From Pegea sp. RAD2-039 (taxonomy: Eukaryota; Chordata; Thaliacea; Salpida; Salpidae): a stretch of 64,000 nt of DNA. The notes beneath the pieces are model-generated. The model was not told where the DNA came from. It made no database searches and was given only the letters and a program-made list of their open reading frames with translations. The position numbers and the translations under genes were made by a program. Below, in pieces: positions 35,148-49,519 of this stretch. How positions within the stretch are numbered: position 1 is the stretch's first letter; each line of letters starts with the position of its first letter. The stretch is taken from NCBI GenBank assembly GCA_034620365.1, contig JAQGEQ010000254.1:434001-498000 (forward strand). The letters are read 5' to 3'.

Positions 35148-36127
35148 GCGAAGGAGGGTGCCTGAAAAGAGCATCTATCGCTAACACACTTTCTAACAAA
35201 TAACATCAATTTAGCCAAAAATATAGTAAGTAAAAGATGTAACACATAGAATTTCAGTAGCTCTCAAAGCATATAACAGTGAACAATTACATAGAATTTT
35301 AATAATATAAAAAGAAATTCACAGTTTAGAAATGACAATTGTGGTGATATTATAACGGTTCAACTTCATTTTGAACAACGCGAGCGACTTCGACATGACA
35401 ATGTCTGATGGCAGCTGGTTCCTTGAATTAATTGTGCGGTATGAGAAAAAAATAGCTCTGATTAACGTAACAAATGATATAGACTTATTAAGATGTAATG
35501 TGTGTCGTCTAGGCTGATATAACTTGAGGGAAGGACTAATGGAAAAGAAATCATCAAACTGAAGTCAACTAGATTGTGGATAATTTTAAAAATAAGAATT
35601 AAGTCGTATTTAATCGGTCGGATTTCCAAAGTATCTAAAATGAAAAAGCTGAGGCGACGTTTATAACTATCATATTAATAATACGTTTCCTGCATACTAA
35701 TCTCGTAAATGTGGCCTGAACAGACTCGATTTTTTTGATATCACTAACTTGATATGGCATCCATGCACTGACATTATATTCAAGAATTGGACGTACGTAC
35801 AATTTGAAAAGATTGATAAAAAAGCATGGGTCCTTAGAATTAAAGGTCTTTATAATTAGGTAGAAAAGGTTGATTGATTTTACAAAGATAATTGCGCCAT
35901 TTAAAGTCAGATGATAGAGTAATGCCAAGGTCTAGGACCGAAGATACTCGTTGAATAATAAATCTATTGATGGAGTATTGGTTCAAGGAATTTACAGCTG
36001 GTGTACGAGAAAAAGTTATAAGTTTAGACTTTGTTAGCTGGATTCTGAGATGCCAGTTCATAGACCAGTTTTCTACAGTGTGTAGCGCAGCTTGAAGTTT
36101 TGAAGGATTACAAGATAATAGCTTCAT
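35148..36127 (-). mobile_element. CR1/Jockey-type LINE fragment (C-terminal half of reverse transcriptase and 3' end)
   Basis: Minus-strand translation gives the palm/thumb end of a LINE reverse transcriptase: KLQAALHTVENWSMNWHLRI, KSKLITFSRTP, LDLGITLSSDFKWR, then in another frame LYVRPILEYNVSAW and DIKKIESVQATFTRLV. Frame changes between blocks make it dead. The 3' terminus at 35148 (CACCCTCCTTCGCATTTATT on the minus strand) is shared with 3350-3400, 45165 and 61467. The 5' end is truncated at about 36127, the same place as in the 45-kb copy. Confidence 0.85.
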
Positions 36128-36169
36128 GCTTGCTTACTTAGCTTTAAGTACAAAAGTTGCAAAACAAAA

Positions 36170-36665
36170 GCGATAAATTTAGAAGCATTCAAAAAGAGTC
36201 AATAAACAAAGAGGTAAATTTATGAGAAGAATAAAAGAACCAAAAAGAGAGGCAATAATTTCAGAGACAAAAATGGAGAAAATAAAAAGAATCGTTTAAT
36301 TAAAAAGCAGCATAAAGAGACAATAATTTAAATGACCGAAAATAGTGAGGATGAAAAGAGGTGTTTAATAAAGAGCCAATAAGTTAGGAGAATTTTTAAA
36401 GAGGCAAGATTATAGAAGACAGGATTAATATCACTAGAAAGGAATCACTTAACAGCCAAGAATAAAAAATCCAGGAAAAAATAAATTAACCAATAAGAGG
36501 CAATAATTTAAAAGATTCAGTTATTTAGGAAGCAATAAAAAGGTGGCAAGAATCAAAGGAAAAAAATAACAACAAGGATGTCAAAAATAAAAATAGGCAA
36601 TTGTTTAAAAGACACAAAACGAATGGAAAAAATAAAAACAGACAATAAAAAGAGACTCAAGGACA
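36170..36665. repeat. Purine-rich degenerate minisatellite
   Basis: About 500 bp with a strong A+G bias on the plus strand. It is built from imperfect repeats of a GAGGCAATAATTTAAAAGA-like motif alternating with AAAATAAAAAGA. The repeat length is irregular (roughly 35-45 bp) and the copies are diverged. Confidence 0.6.
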
Positions 36666-36900
36666 TTGTGACCCACTTTGTGAGTTGCCTTAATAGGAAT
36701 ATTATCAAGAATATCATCTAAATGTCCGTAAACAGATTGCTGCTCATTATAAATTTTGTACTGTATTTTGTACTTTTGATTATACTTGGTATAGATGATT
36801 GCTTGCTCTTCAATATCGCCTTGAAAGTATTCAGTAATGCGATTCTCATATAAGAGCTGAGTTTGCAGTTTTAAGGCAAATTTTTGGTTGCAATGAATGA
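36661..36900 (-). CDS. Possible coding exon, unrecognised
   Basis: An open minus frame with codon-like composition (KFALKLQTQLLYENRITEY, then GDIEEQAIIYTKYNQK and GHLDDILDNIPIKATHK) but no ATG at its start. A possible acceptor lies at the upstream side (AAACTCAG). No family recognised and no firm splice partner found; the purine-rich minisatellite beyond its 3' side argues against a long continuation. Confidence 0.3.
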
Positions 36901-36912
36901 ATAGATGTTGAA

Positions 36913-37391
36913 ATGGAAATTTTAGACAGCATTAAAAGGGAAGTTTTAAGAATGAAAGATTACTTGACAGCTAAGCAATTTGATAATTATTTTTCAAAAA
37001 TAAAAGAAAAGTTGAATGAAAGAAGAAGTAATATCAATACATCATGTTTAGAAACAAAAGTTGAAGTTGTAGGAAGTGAAACACAAAACGAAAGTTATGC
37101 TACAGAAGACTGCAACTAACAGAATTGTTTTTTGATTTTTTACTTAAAAGCTATTTCATCATTACTTAAATATTCTTTGTTAAAGTATGTACCTAATAAT
37201 AATAATCCCTTTTTTGTTTAGTGGATTCCGTTTCAATGCGAAGTTTACAAACACCAACGTTATCAACAAAAGAAACTGAAAGATTTACGAGAGTTGTATA
37301 TAATTCAGAAGCAAATCTGCTACAAGACAATGTTTGTTGCAAACTAAATGGCTGGAGAAGAAGTTGTTGTATTGCCATGCAATCATCATAT
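36913..37391 (+). CDS. Possible small two-exon gene, unrecognised
   Basis: Exon 1 starts with ATG at 36913 (MEILDSIKREVLRMKDYLTA) and is charged and helical. A donor at GGAA|GTGAAA (about 37075) can join the acceptor TTTTTGTTTAG at about 37221 in phase, giving a second exon (MDSVSMRSLQTPTLSTKETE onward) that ends at a stop near 37398. Unspliced, exon 1 reads to a stop at 37119 (68 codons). The protein would be about 110 aa and is unknown to me. An overlapping minus frame (37378-37193) is also open, so strand assignment is uncertain. Confidence 0.35.
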
Positions 37392-37399
37392 TCATAAAA

Positions 37400-39290
37400 A
37401 TTACCCTGAAAATTTGTTTCATTGTCTGCGCAATAAGTGACGAAATTTGAAGAAAATGAATAATTGAATAAAAAAGATCAAAATCGAAAATGTCAAATAT
37501 TTTGAATTGATTATAATCTGCGTTTAACTTAAATAATCAACTATTTTCTCTTGTAGCGGTGCTTTTTTTTTAATTTAGAAAAAAAATTGTAAAAGGTTTG
37601 TTTTGCAAGCTCTCAACTTTCTTACATATTTCTGATTATTTTTGAAAATGTTGATTCTTAATAAAATTGTGTTGATTTTGAATTTAATTAAGTGTAACAA
37701 CAATAAGTTCCACAAAATAAAGTTCAAAAGTAAATAGGTTTTGAAAATTCATATTTATAAATTTGATATCTTTAAACTAAATTTTTTTAGGAAACTAAAA
37801 TATCATAAGTTCATTAACAACAATTTCAAAGATGTAATTCAGTGTAAAGAATCGTATCTTTGATATTAAGGTTCCATTTGGTTACCGTGAAGGTATCAAA
37901 GTAGAACTAATGACGAAGTGCTTACTATGAGCATAGTTCCTTATGAAGATATTCTAAATTTTTTTGACTTTACCATGAATAACTATCACACTACGAGATG
38001 AGTTTAGCCTTCTTGGTGTCGTGAGCAGAAATTCTAGTCTGTAGTAGTGTTTTTGGACATTCATGAACTTTTACAAGGTACACACGTGGTTAGAAATTTC
38101 GATTATTTGATGTTTAATCAACCCACAGAAAATTCAATATCAGCACATAGGGCACCTAATTTTTAGTCCAACTCAACAAAAATATTTTTTTATTCCATAT
38201 CATCAAATTTTTGTAAGTTTAATAAAGAAGAGTATACAATGATCTTATATTGTAATATAATAATATCTTGTCTTCACAGGTGTGTATTCACATATTAATT
38301 CGTGGTATCTATTCGAATATGTTTTAGCAAATGACAATAAAACAAAAATTCTAAATCGCTAAAACGACTAACTACAAGTAATAAAGAATAATAGATTTTA
38401 AGACTTATGTCATTAGAAGTTATCAAATTTACTGTAGAAAAAAGCTTTTAATTTAAACTTTTTTAAATATTCATTTAAAATGATTTCACCATCTTTTGTA
38501 AAAAAATGTAATAAGGTTGTTTTTGAATAAAACTATCAAATTATTTGCAGTGTGCTAAACTGAGAGTAAATTTGAAGTGATTTGAAAATCTTGTCTGAAT
38601 CTATCTTAACATTGAAATTAATAATGTTGATTCATTTGATATCCAAAATCTTAGAAATAAATTTCTATTTATCAACGTCTCTAGATGCAATAACTGCAGA
38701 CGACTTTTAGTTAAAAATTGAACAAACTTTAAATATTTTTATATTTAAACGCAATTTTTAAACTATTCCTTAGAAGATGATACAGATGGAAGACATTTAA
38801 GTTTACTGAAATCTACATTTAAATTATTTACTAAATAAATGAGATTAAATGATTTTCTTTAACTTTTAGAAGTTTTTGTCTTTCAACTGTAAATAGAAAA
38901 TATAATTTACTTTTCTCTAATAACTGATCATTTTAATAAACAATTCTTCTAATTGTCTCAAGTATAAATCATTCCAAGATATACAACAACTATGATATCT
39001 TCTACTAGTCACTTGCTGAGTTTAAATTAATCATGAAACGTTTTAGTAAAAAACTAATTGAAAATCAATTTATTAAAACTTTTTCTTCTAAAAAAAAGGA
39101 TTTCCTACAGCAGCTGAAGGTATAAATTTGATGAGGTAAACGTAACTTAACTTACAGGACACTAGATCAAATACAAGAACCATCCAATGAACAAAGATGA
39201 CACGAAATCTTGAAGAACGAATATTCTTGTTTACATCTTTTAAAATTTATAAAAACGAAATGAAATCATTGAAATCTCTAAAATAAAACC
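37400..39290. other. Intergenic DNA
   Basis: AT-rich. A slightly less AT-rich stretch at 37860-38170 has short fragments reminiscent of decayed coding sequence, but nothing identifiable. No RNA gene seen. Confidence 0.5.
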
Positions 39291-44465
<5,175 letters not shown>

Positions 44466-44510
44466 TTTTTTAAAGTTTAAAAACAAAAAACCTAAAAAAC
44501 GGTTAATCAA

Positions 44511-45164
44511 AATGCAAAGAAGTTAAATATATATTTATATATTATTAGAAAGAATGTTTAACTTAGATTAATAAATCCAAAATAATGAATTATAACAAAT
44601 GAAAAAATAGTTTTTAACAATTAAAAATTAACTTCAATAATTTGGATTTATTAAATTATCAATTTGGAGAAAACTTTGATAAAAATAACTCTTTTTGTTA
44701 ATTTGCTAAAACACAATTATAATACAGATAAATACAATTAAAGATAATAAAATTTAAAATTTGTAGAAACTATTTAATAATTAATTTATTTAACTATACA
44801 ACTGAATCATGCAACAACTTAATTTAAACTTCATAAAACAACAAATAATTTCAAAAATAAAATTATCAAATAATCAAAATCTAATTATTTACAAATCTTC
44901 AGATATAGATAATTAGATCAGCAATACATTTGAAAATACTGAAAATTACAACTTCAATAATGTGCTCATAGATCTTCATTTTGTAGGGAAAGTACCTAAA
45001 AAAAGAAATTTATTTTAAAATTATGATTTCGTAAAATTTAGTCTTCTTTGATGAATATTGAAAAAACTTTATAATAAATATAATCATGTTTAATAAAGAC
45101 AGACTAAGGTATTAACTCATTTAGAGTTTTAACTAGCACAACTAAAAGCAAGTTTTGAGCAAAT
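44511..45164. other. Intergenic AT-rich DNA (5' flank of WRN)
   Basis: No ORF or repeat recognised. It presumably contains the WRN promoter. Confidence 0.5.
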
Positions 45165-45420
45165 GAGGGTGCCTGAAGAGAGCACTTCCCGCTCAGACGA
45201 TAAGGTAATGCCAAGATGTAGGATCGCAGATATTTGTGGAATAATAAATCCATTGGTAGAATACTGGTTTAAGAAACTTACAGCTGGCTTATGGGCGAAA
45301 CTTATAAGTTCCGAATTTGTGGGCTGGATTCTGAGCTGCCAGCTTATAGACCAGTCTTCTACATTGTGTAGTGCAGTTTGAAGTTTTAAAGGATTGCAAG
45401 ATAATAGCTTGATGTCTTAC
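45165..45420 (-). mobile_element. Internally deleted CR1/Jockey-type LINE fragment
   Basis: Positions 45165-45198 match the 3' terminus of the 35-kb LINE (GGGTGCCTGAAGAGAGCA). From 45200 the sequence jumps to the part equivalent to 35906-36127, missing roughly 700 bp. The end near 45417 (GATAATAGCTTGATG) coincides with the truncation point of the 35-kb copy (GATAATAGCTTCATG). Confidence 0.8.
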
Positions 45421-45544
45421 AAGATTTTTTTTTCACAAATGTGCAAGTCAAAGAATCAAATTTTCAAATAATTATGTAACTAGTTTTAAAGTATCTGGCT
45501 AAAATCATTATATCGTTACAAATAACTTTTGTAAGTAGTAAAGC

Positions 45545-45790
45545 AGTTTGGACAAGAGCGAAACAAGCAAAGGCAGCTGCGGCCAGAACGACACTGAGAG
45601 ACGAACTACTTACAAGGTTTCAATTCCAGCTTTAAATTCGGAGTCTTGCGTCTTCTAGAAGTGTCGTCATAAACCAGGCTAACAAATGCCTTCTGCACTA
45701 GTTCTTAAGAAACAATTCCTTGTCGCAAATATGTTTCCGCCTGGGCACAAGCTGGGCCCGATCTCAAACCCAGGACTTTTCATACGTAGC
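45545..45790 (-). mobile_element. tRNA-derived SINE, copy 2
   Basis: On the minus strand the head has a box B-like GGGTTTGAGATCGGGCCC (around 45750-45778) and the body shares TAAAGCTGGAATTGAAACCTT-like and GCAGCTGCCTTTG-like blocks with the copies at 25 kb and 61.7 kb. The tail seen in copy 3 is not visible here. The 64-codon plus frame over it is not a gene. Confidence 0.65.
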
Positions 45791-45799
45791 AAAATGCGT

Positions 45800-47685
45800 T
45801 TTGCTTTTCTTTGTAGTATAAAAGCTGAGATGTTATTCGTTAAAAAAAGTTCAAAACAAGTCGTGATAAAACTTCATTAATTTTAAAGGTTATAAAACCT
45901 TAAAACAATAATTGACCAGATAGTTTTTAAAGAGCAATTGAAAGTATTTTTTACGTATATTTTTTGAGTATTTTAGTTATAATGCCATTTGCTCTGGTTT
46001 TCATCATGAATTTTGAAATATTTTTAATCAGTTTTTTTAACAAGTGACAATGTCAGTTTTCTCGCTTTCTTCTTCTATTTAGTCATATCAAATCTATGAT
46101 AATAATAATTCAATTTTTATTGACACCTTTTGTTTCTAATTTTGTTTCTATTCTTTCTATATTAACTTTTAATTCTGATACCTATAACCTTTCAATTGTC
46201 TCTTTGCTCATAATTTTTTTCATTCGCTGTAAGATCTGTTGAATTTGTAATTGGCAGCCACGCGTTGAATAAATAAACAGATAAAAGTAAAGAAACATAA
46301 AATATTTCGTTTACAGTTTACCCTTTAGCTAATTTATCTCAATTCTAGTAACTATAGATACAAGAATAGCAAGTTAAAAATGAAGTTGGAGTAAAATTAA
46401 AATTGTTTTCTCTTTGATCACTGATAATAATAATTAAACTAGTTTTAAAAGCGTCCAAGTCAAGAATAAAATGAAAAACATATTCTAACAAAAATATATT
46501 TTATTATTATAAATTATAACCTGAAATAGCATTTACTTTTTAAACGATTTTTTTCATATACAATTTTTTATCATTAAAATTTGTTTTTTTTATGAAAATT
46601 ATAACTAGCAGGTAATAAAGAGTTCATTTTGTTAAAGTCAGTAAATGCAAAGTTCAAAATGTTACAACTTTGAAGCTAACAGAAAAGTTAAATATTTTCG
46701 AAACAAGTTTTTGTAAACTTTTGTAAATTTCATGTTGCCCTGGTGAACTACTGCTTTGATGAAGTTAACTTTTTACTTTAAATTAAAGTTTAATCTATTC
46801 ATGTTTAACTTACCGAATATTTTCTCTGACTTTCGAATTTCTTACGAATTATTTTTATACCTCAAAAGTCAAAGAAGAGAAAAATATAAATTAATTAATA
46901 TTTATCTAACATGTATTATTCTAGATATTTGTTACTTTATCTATATATGAAATATATATTATAATAAATAGAAATATAATTTTTTTGCCTTATAAAACTT
47001 CTAATTTATCTTATGCTTACTTTTTTCTAAATGAACTTTTCAGAAAACATTTTTTCATAATTAATTTTATTATTTAATTTAAAATCTTTAATTATCAGAA
47101 TTTAATTAATTATTTAGTCTGTTGAATAACATTTATCTATAATTTTTCTTTTAGTTGTTGTTATTTATCATATTTTTTACATGATTAAAAATTCTGCTTA
47201 TTTTTTATCAAAAAATTATTTTCAATAATAATTTTTATTTATTTTCTATGTCTTGTTTACCGTTTTACTATTTCATTTTAATATTTTTAATAATCTTTAC
47301 CTTGTTTTCAATAAACTAAAAAGTATTGTTAAAAGCTTTGTTTATAAACTTGTTGTAGTTGTCAATATAGTTTCACAACTTGTATTTACTATATAAAAGT
47401 ATTGTTTTTTATCAAAAAATGATTTTAAAATATAAGTAAACTTGTTTAAAGTTTCATGAAAAGCATTTTTCATTTTTACTTAAAAGCACAATATTTATAT
47501 AACTAAATTTTCTTTCATAACTTATTAATTTATATATCTATTGCTATCTCTTCAGATTTATATTATAATTCATCTATTTTTTATCTTTTTAGTAAATATA
47601 AAGTTTGTGTTTATTTGTTTTTATTTATTTATTGTTAATTAAATACTTATTTCTATACTGTTTATTTAATTTTTGTAAAATGATT
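45800..47685. other. Intergenic DNA upstream of PUF60
   Basis: Very AT-rich; 46050-46230 is pyrimidine-rich. No coding sequence supported. If the acceptor at 47703 belongs to a 5'-UTR intron, a short non-coding first exon may lie here but cannot be located. Confidence 0.5.
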
Positions 47686-47703
47686 TTTTATTTTATTTTT
47701 TAG
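47686..47703 (+). promoter_or_regulatory. Splice acceptor 8 nt before the PUF60 start codon
   Basis: A T-rich tract ending TTTTATTTTTTAG at 47703, followed by AAATTCTC and the ATG. It fits the 3' end of a 5'-UTR intron or a trans-splice acceptor. Confidence 0.55.
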
Positions 47704-47711
47704 AAATTCTC

Positions 47712-49193
47712 ATGTTTTTCTATAAAACTCATGTTAAAATGATACCAATAAAAAATAATGGTAGTAATGGCTTGCCTATACTTAATCCAACTCAAGTTGA
47801 AGCCTTAAGTAGAGCCAAGCAGTATGCTGTTCAAGAAAGCGTGAAGCATGTTTTACAAAAACAACAAGCACAGGCGAAACAAGCTTTAGAAAATGCTGTA
47901 TCTTCTCAAGATGTAACATGCATTGGAGGTGAATCCATGCTTCTTCAGAAACAACAAGCTTTAATTTTAATGTGTCGTGTATATGTCGGTTCAATTTATT
48001 ATGATTTAAGAGAAGAAGTTATTAGAAATGCATTTTCTCCCTTTGGCCCTTTTAAATCGATAAATATGTCGTTTGACCCAATAACTGGTAAGCATAAAGG
48101 TTTTGCTTTTATTGAATATGAATGTCCTGAAGCAGCTCAGCTTGCACTTGAGCAAATGGGGGGTGTTAATATTGGAGGACGGTCTATCAAAGTAGGAAGA
48201 CCAGCTAATATGCCCCAAAGTCACCCAATAATTGATCTTTTGTTAGAAGAATCTAAACAACAAAAAAGACTTTATGTATCTTCAGTTCATACAGATCTTA
48301 CAACTGCTGATTTGAAATCAGTATTTTCAGCTTTTGGTAAAATCTTATCTTGTAGTTTAGTTCCTGATCACCTTACAGGTAAACATAAGGGGTATGGATT
48401 TTTAGAATATGATAATTTACAATCTGCTGATGATGCTGTGGGTTCTATGAATTTATTTGATCTTGGAGGACAATTTTTAAGAGTAGGTAAAGGAATAACT
48501 CCTCCTGGTCTTATTATACCTCCAGGAAGTTCATTTGGTATTGGCGCACTTCCAGGAAGCTCAATTTTACAGTTAAGTCAAATTCCACCATTAGTACCAA
48601 CATCATTTCAACCAGTTTCAAGTAAATTCCAACCACCACCAGCTACTGTAAACATTCAACCACCAAAAGTTGTCAGTATTTCCCCTCCTGGTGTAGTGAC
48701 CCCAAAAGTTGGTGGTCTGCCTCCACCAGGTATTGCTGTCCCAACAATGCTTGGTTCATGTGCTGAACATATAGCAAAAAAACAAGAAGCTACAACTGAA
48801 CTACCAAACACACTAAGTGCTCAAGAAGATGTTAAGTTATCTGGAGTTGGAGCTAGACATATGATTATGCAAAAATTGATGAGAACTGGTAACACTTGTG
48901 TTATGGTTTTAAAAAATATGGTTGGGTATGAAGATATAGATGATGATCTTCAACAGGAAGTCACTGAAGAATGCGGCAAATTCGGACAAGTTGATCGAGT
49001 TGTTATTTATGAAGAAAAACAAAGTGAAGATGAGGGTGCTGAAGTTGAAGTGAAAATATTTGTCAAATTCTCGAAAGGAACTTTTTGTTCTGAAGCTATT
49101 AGAGCATTAAATGGGAGGTGGTTTGGTGGTAGAAAAATTGAAGCCTTGCCATTTCCACAAGAAAAATTCAATAATCAAGATCTTACTGATTAA
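47712..49193 (+). CDS. PUF60: Poly(U)-binding splicing factor PUF60, single coding exon
   Basis: PUF60 (half pint in Drosophila) is a nuclear RNA-binding protein that helps U2AF recognise 3' splice sites. The 493-codon frame matches the family throughout: N-terminal NPTQVEALSRAKQYAVQESV; RRM1 at about residues 88-163 (RVYVGSIYY, KHKGFAFIEYE); RRM2 at about 186-261 (RLYVSSVHTDL, KHKGYGFLEYD, NLFDLGGQFLRVGK); a Pro/Gly/Val-rich linker; then ARHMIMQKLMR and a C-terminal UHM domain (CVMVLKNMV, DIDDDLQQEVTEECGKFG, and NGRWFGGRK with the Arg-X-Phe signature). Length is close to that usual for the family. The coding region has no intron, unlike neighbouring genes. Start 47712 follows an acceptor; Met10 is an alternative that also fits the family. 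AATAAA at 49452 is the probable polyadenylation signal. Confidence 0.95.
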   Translation: MFFYKTHVKMIPIKNNGSNGLPILNPTQVEALSRAKQYAVQESVKHVLQKQQAQAKQALENAVSSQDVTCIGGESMLLQKQQALILMCRVYVGSIYYDLREEVIRNAFSPFGPFKSINMSFDPITGKHKGFAFIEYECPEAAQLALEQMGGVNIGGRSIKVGRPANMPQSHPIIDLLLEESKQQKRLYVSSVHTDLTTADLKSVFSAFGKILSCSLVPDHLTGKHKGYGFLEYDNLQSADDAVGSMNLFDLGGQFLRVGKGITPPGLIIPPGSSFGIGALPGSSILQLSQIPPLVPTSFQPVSSKFQPPPATVNIQPPKVVSISPPGVVTPKVGGLPPPGIAVPTMLGSCAEHIAKKQEATTELPNTLSAQEDVKLSGVGARHMIMQKLMRTGNTCVMVLKNMVGYEDIDDDLQQEVTEECGKFGQVDRVVIYEEKQSEDEGAEVEVKIFVKFSKGTFCSEAIRALNGRWFGGRKIEALPFPQEKFNNQDLTD

Positions 49194-49451
49194 TATTTTT
49201 CTCATTTTTTGTTAAATTTGATGTTGAAATTGGATGTTTTTTTTTGAGAAAAAGACATTAATATTAAATGTTATCGATAAAAGCAACCTTTGCAAAATAT
49301 TTCATTATTCTTACCACTTGGTAAACGTAAAATAGCTACCTTTCTGCCTTATTTCCTCAGTTTGTTAAGATAGTTGTCAAAATCAAACAATTATGACTAA
49401 CAATTATTAGATAGTGTTTCCGAAGTTTTTTTTAACAATTGTTTTTAAATG

Positions 49452-49457
49452 AATAAA
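49452..49457 (+). terminator. Probable PUF60 polyadenylation signal
   Basis: AATAAA about 260 bp after the stop codon and 68 bp before the TTC12 start. A second AATAAA at 49495 lies only 25 bp before TTC12 and would overlap its leader. Confidence 0.5.
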
Positions 49458-49479
49458 TTTTAGATTGGGTTGATTGCCA

Positions 49480-49493
49480 AGTTTTTTTTTAAG
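49480..49493 (+). promoter_or_regulatory. Splice acceptor between PUF60 and TTC12
   Basis: A G followed by a run of nine T and AAG ends at 49493, 26 nt before the TTC12 ATG and about 36 nt after the PUF60 polyadenylation signal. The spacing resembles intercistronic regions of trans-spliced operons; an ordinary 5'-UTR intron spanning PUF60 is the alternative. Confidence 0.45.
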
Positions 49494-49519
49494 AAATAAA
49501 AGTTTTTACATTTGAAAAT

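Noticed and set aside
45163-45381. 72-codon plus ORF
   Set aside because: Antisense to a LINE reverse transcriptase fragment.
45686-45880. 64-codon plus ORF
   Set aside because: Lies over the inverse of a SINE; no protein resemblance.
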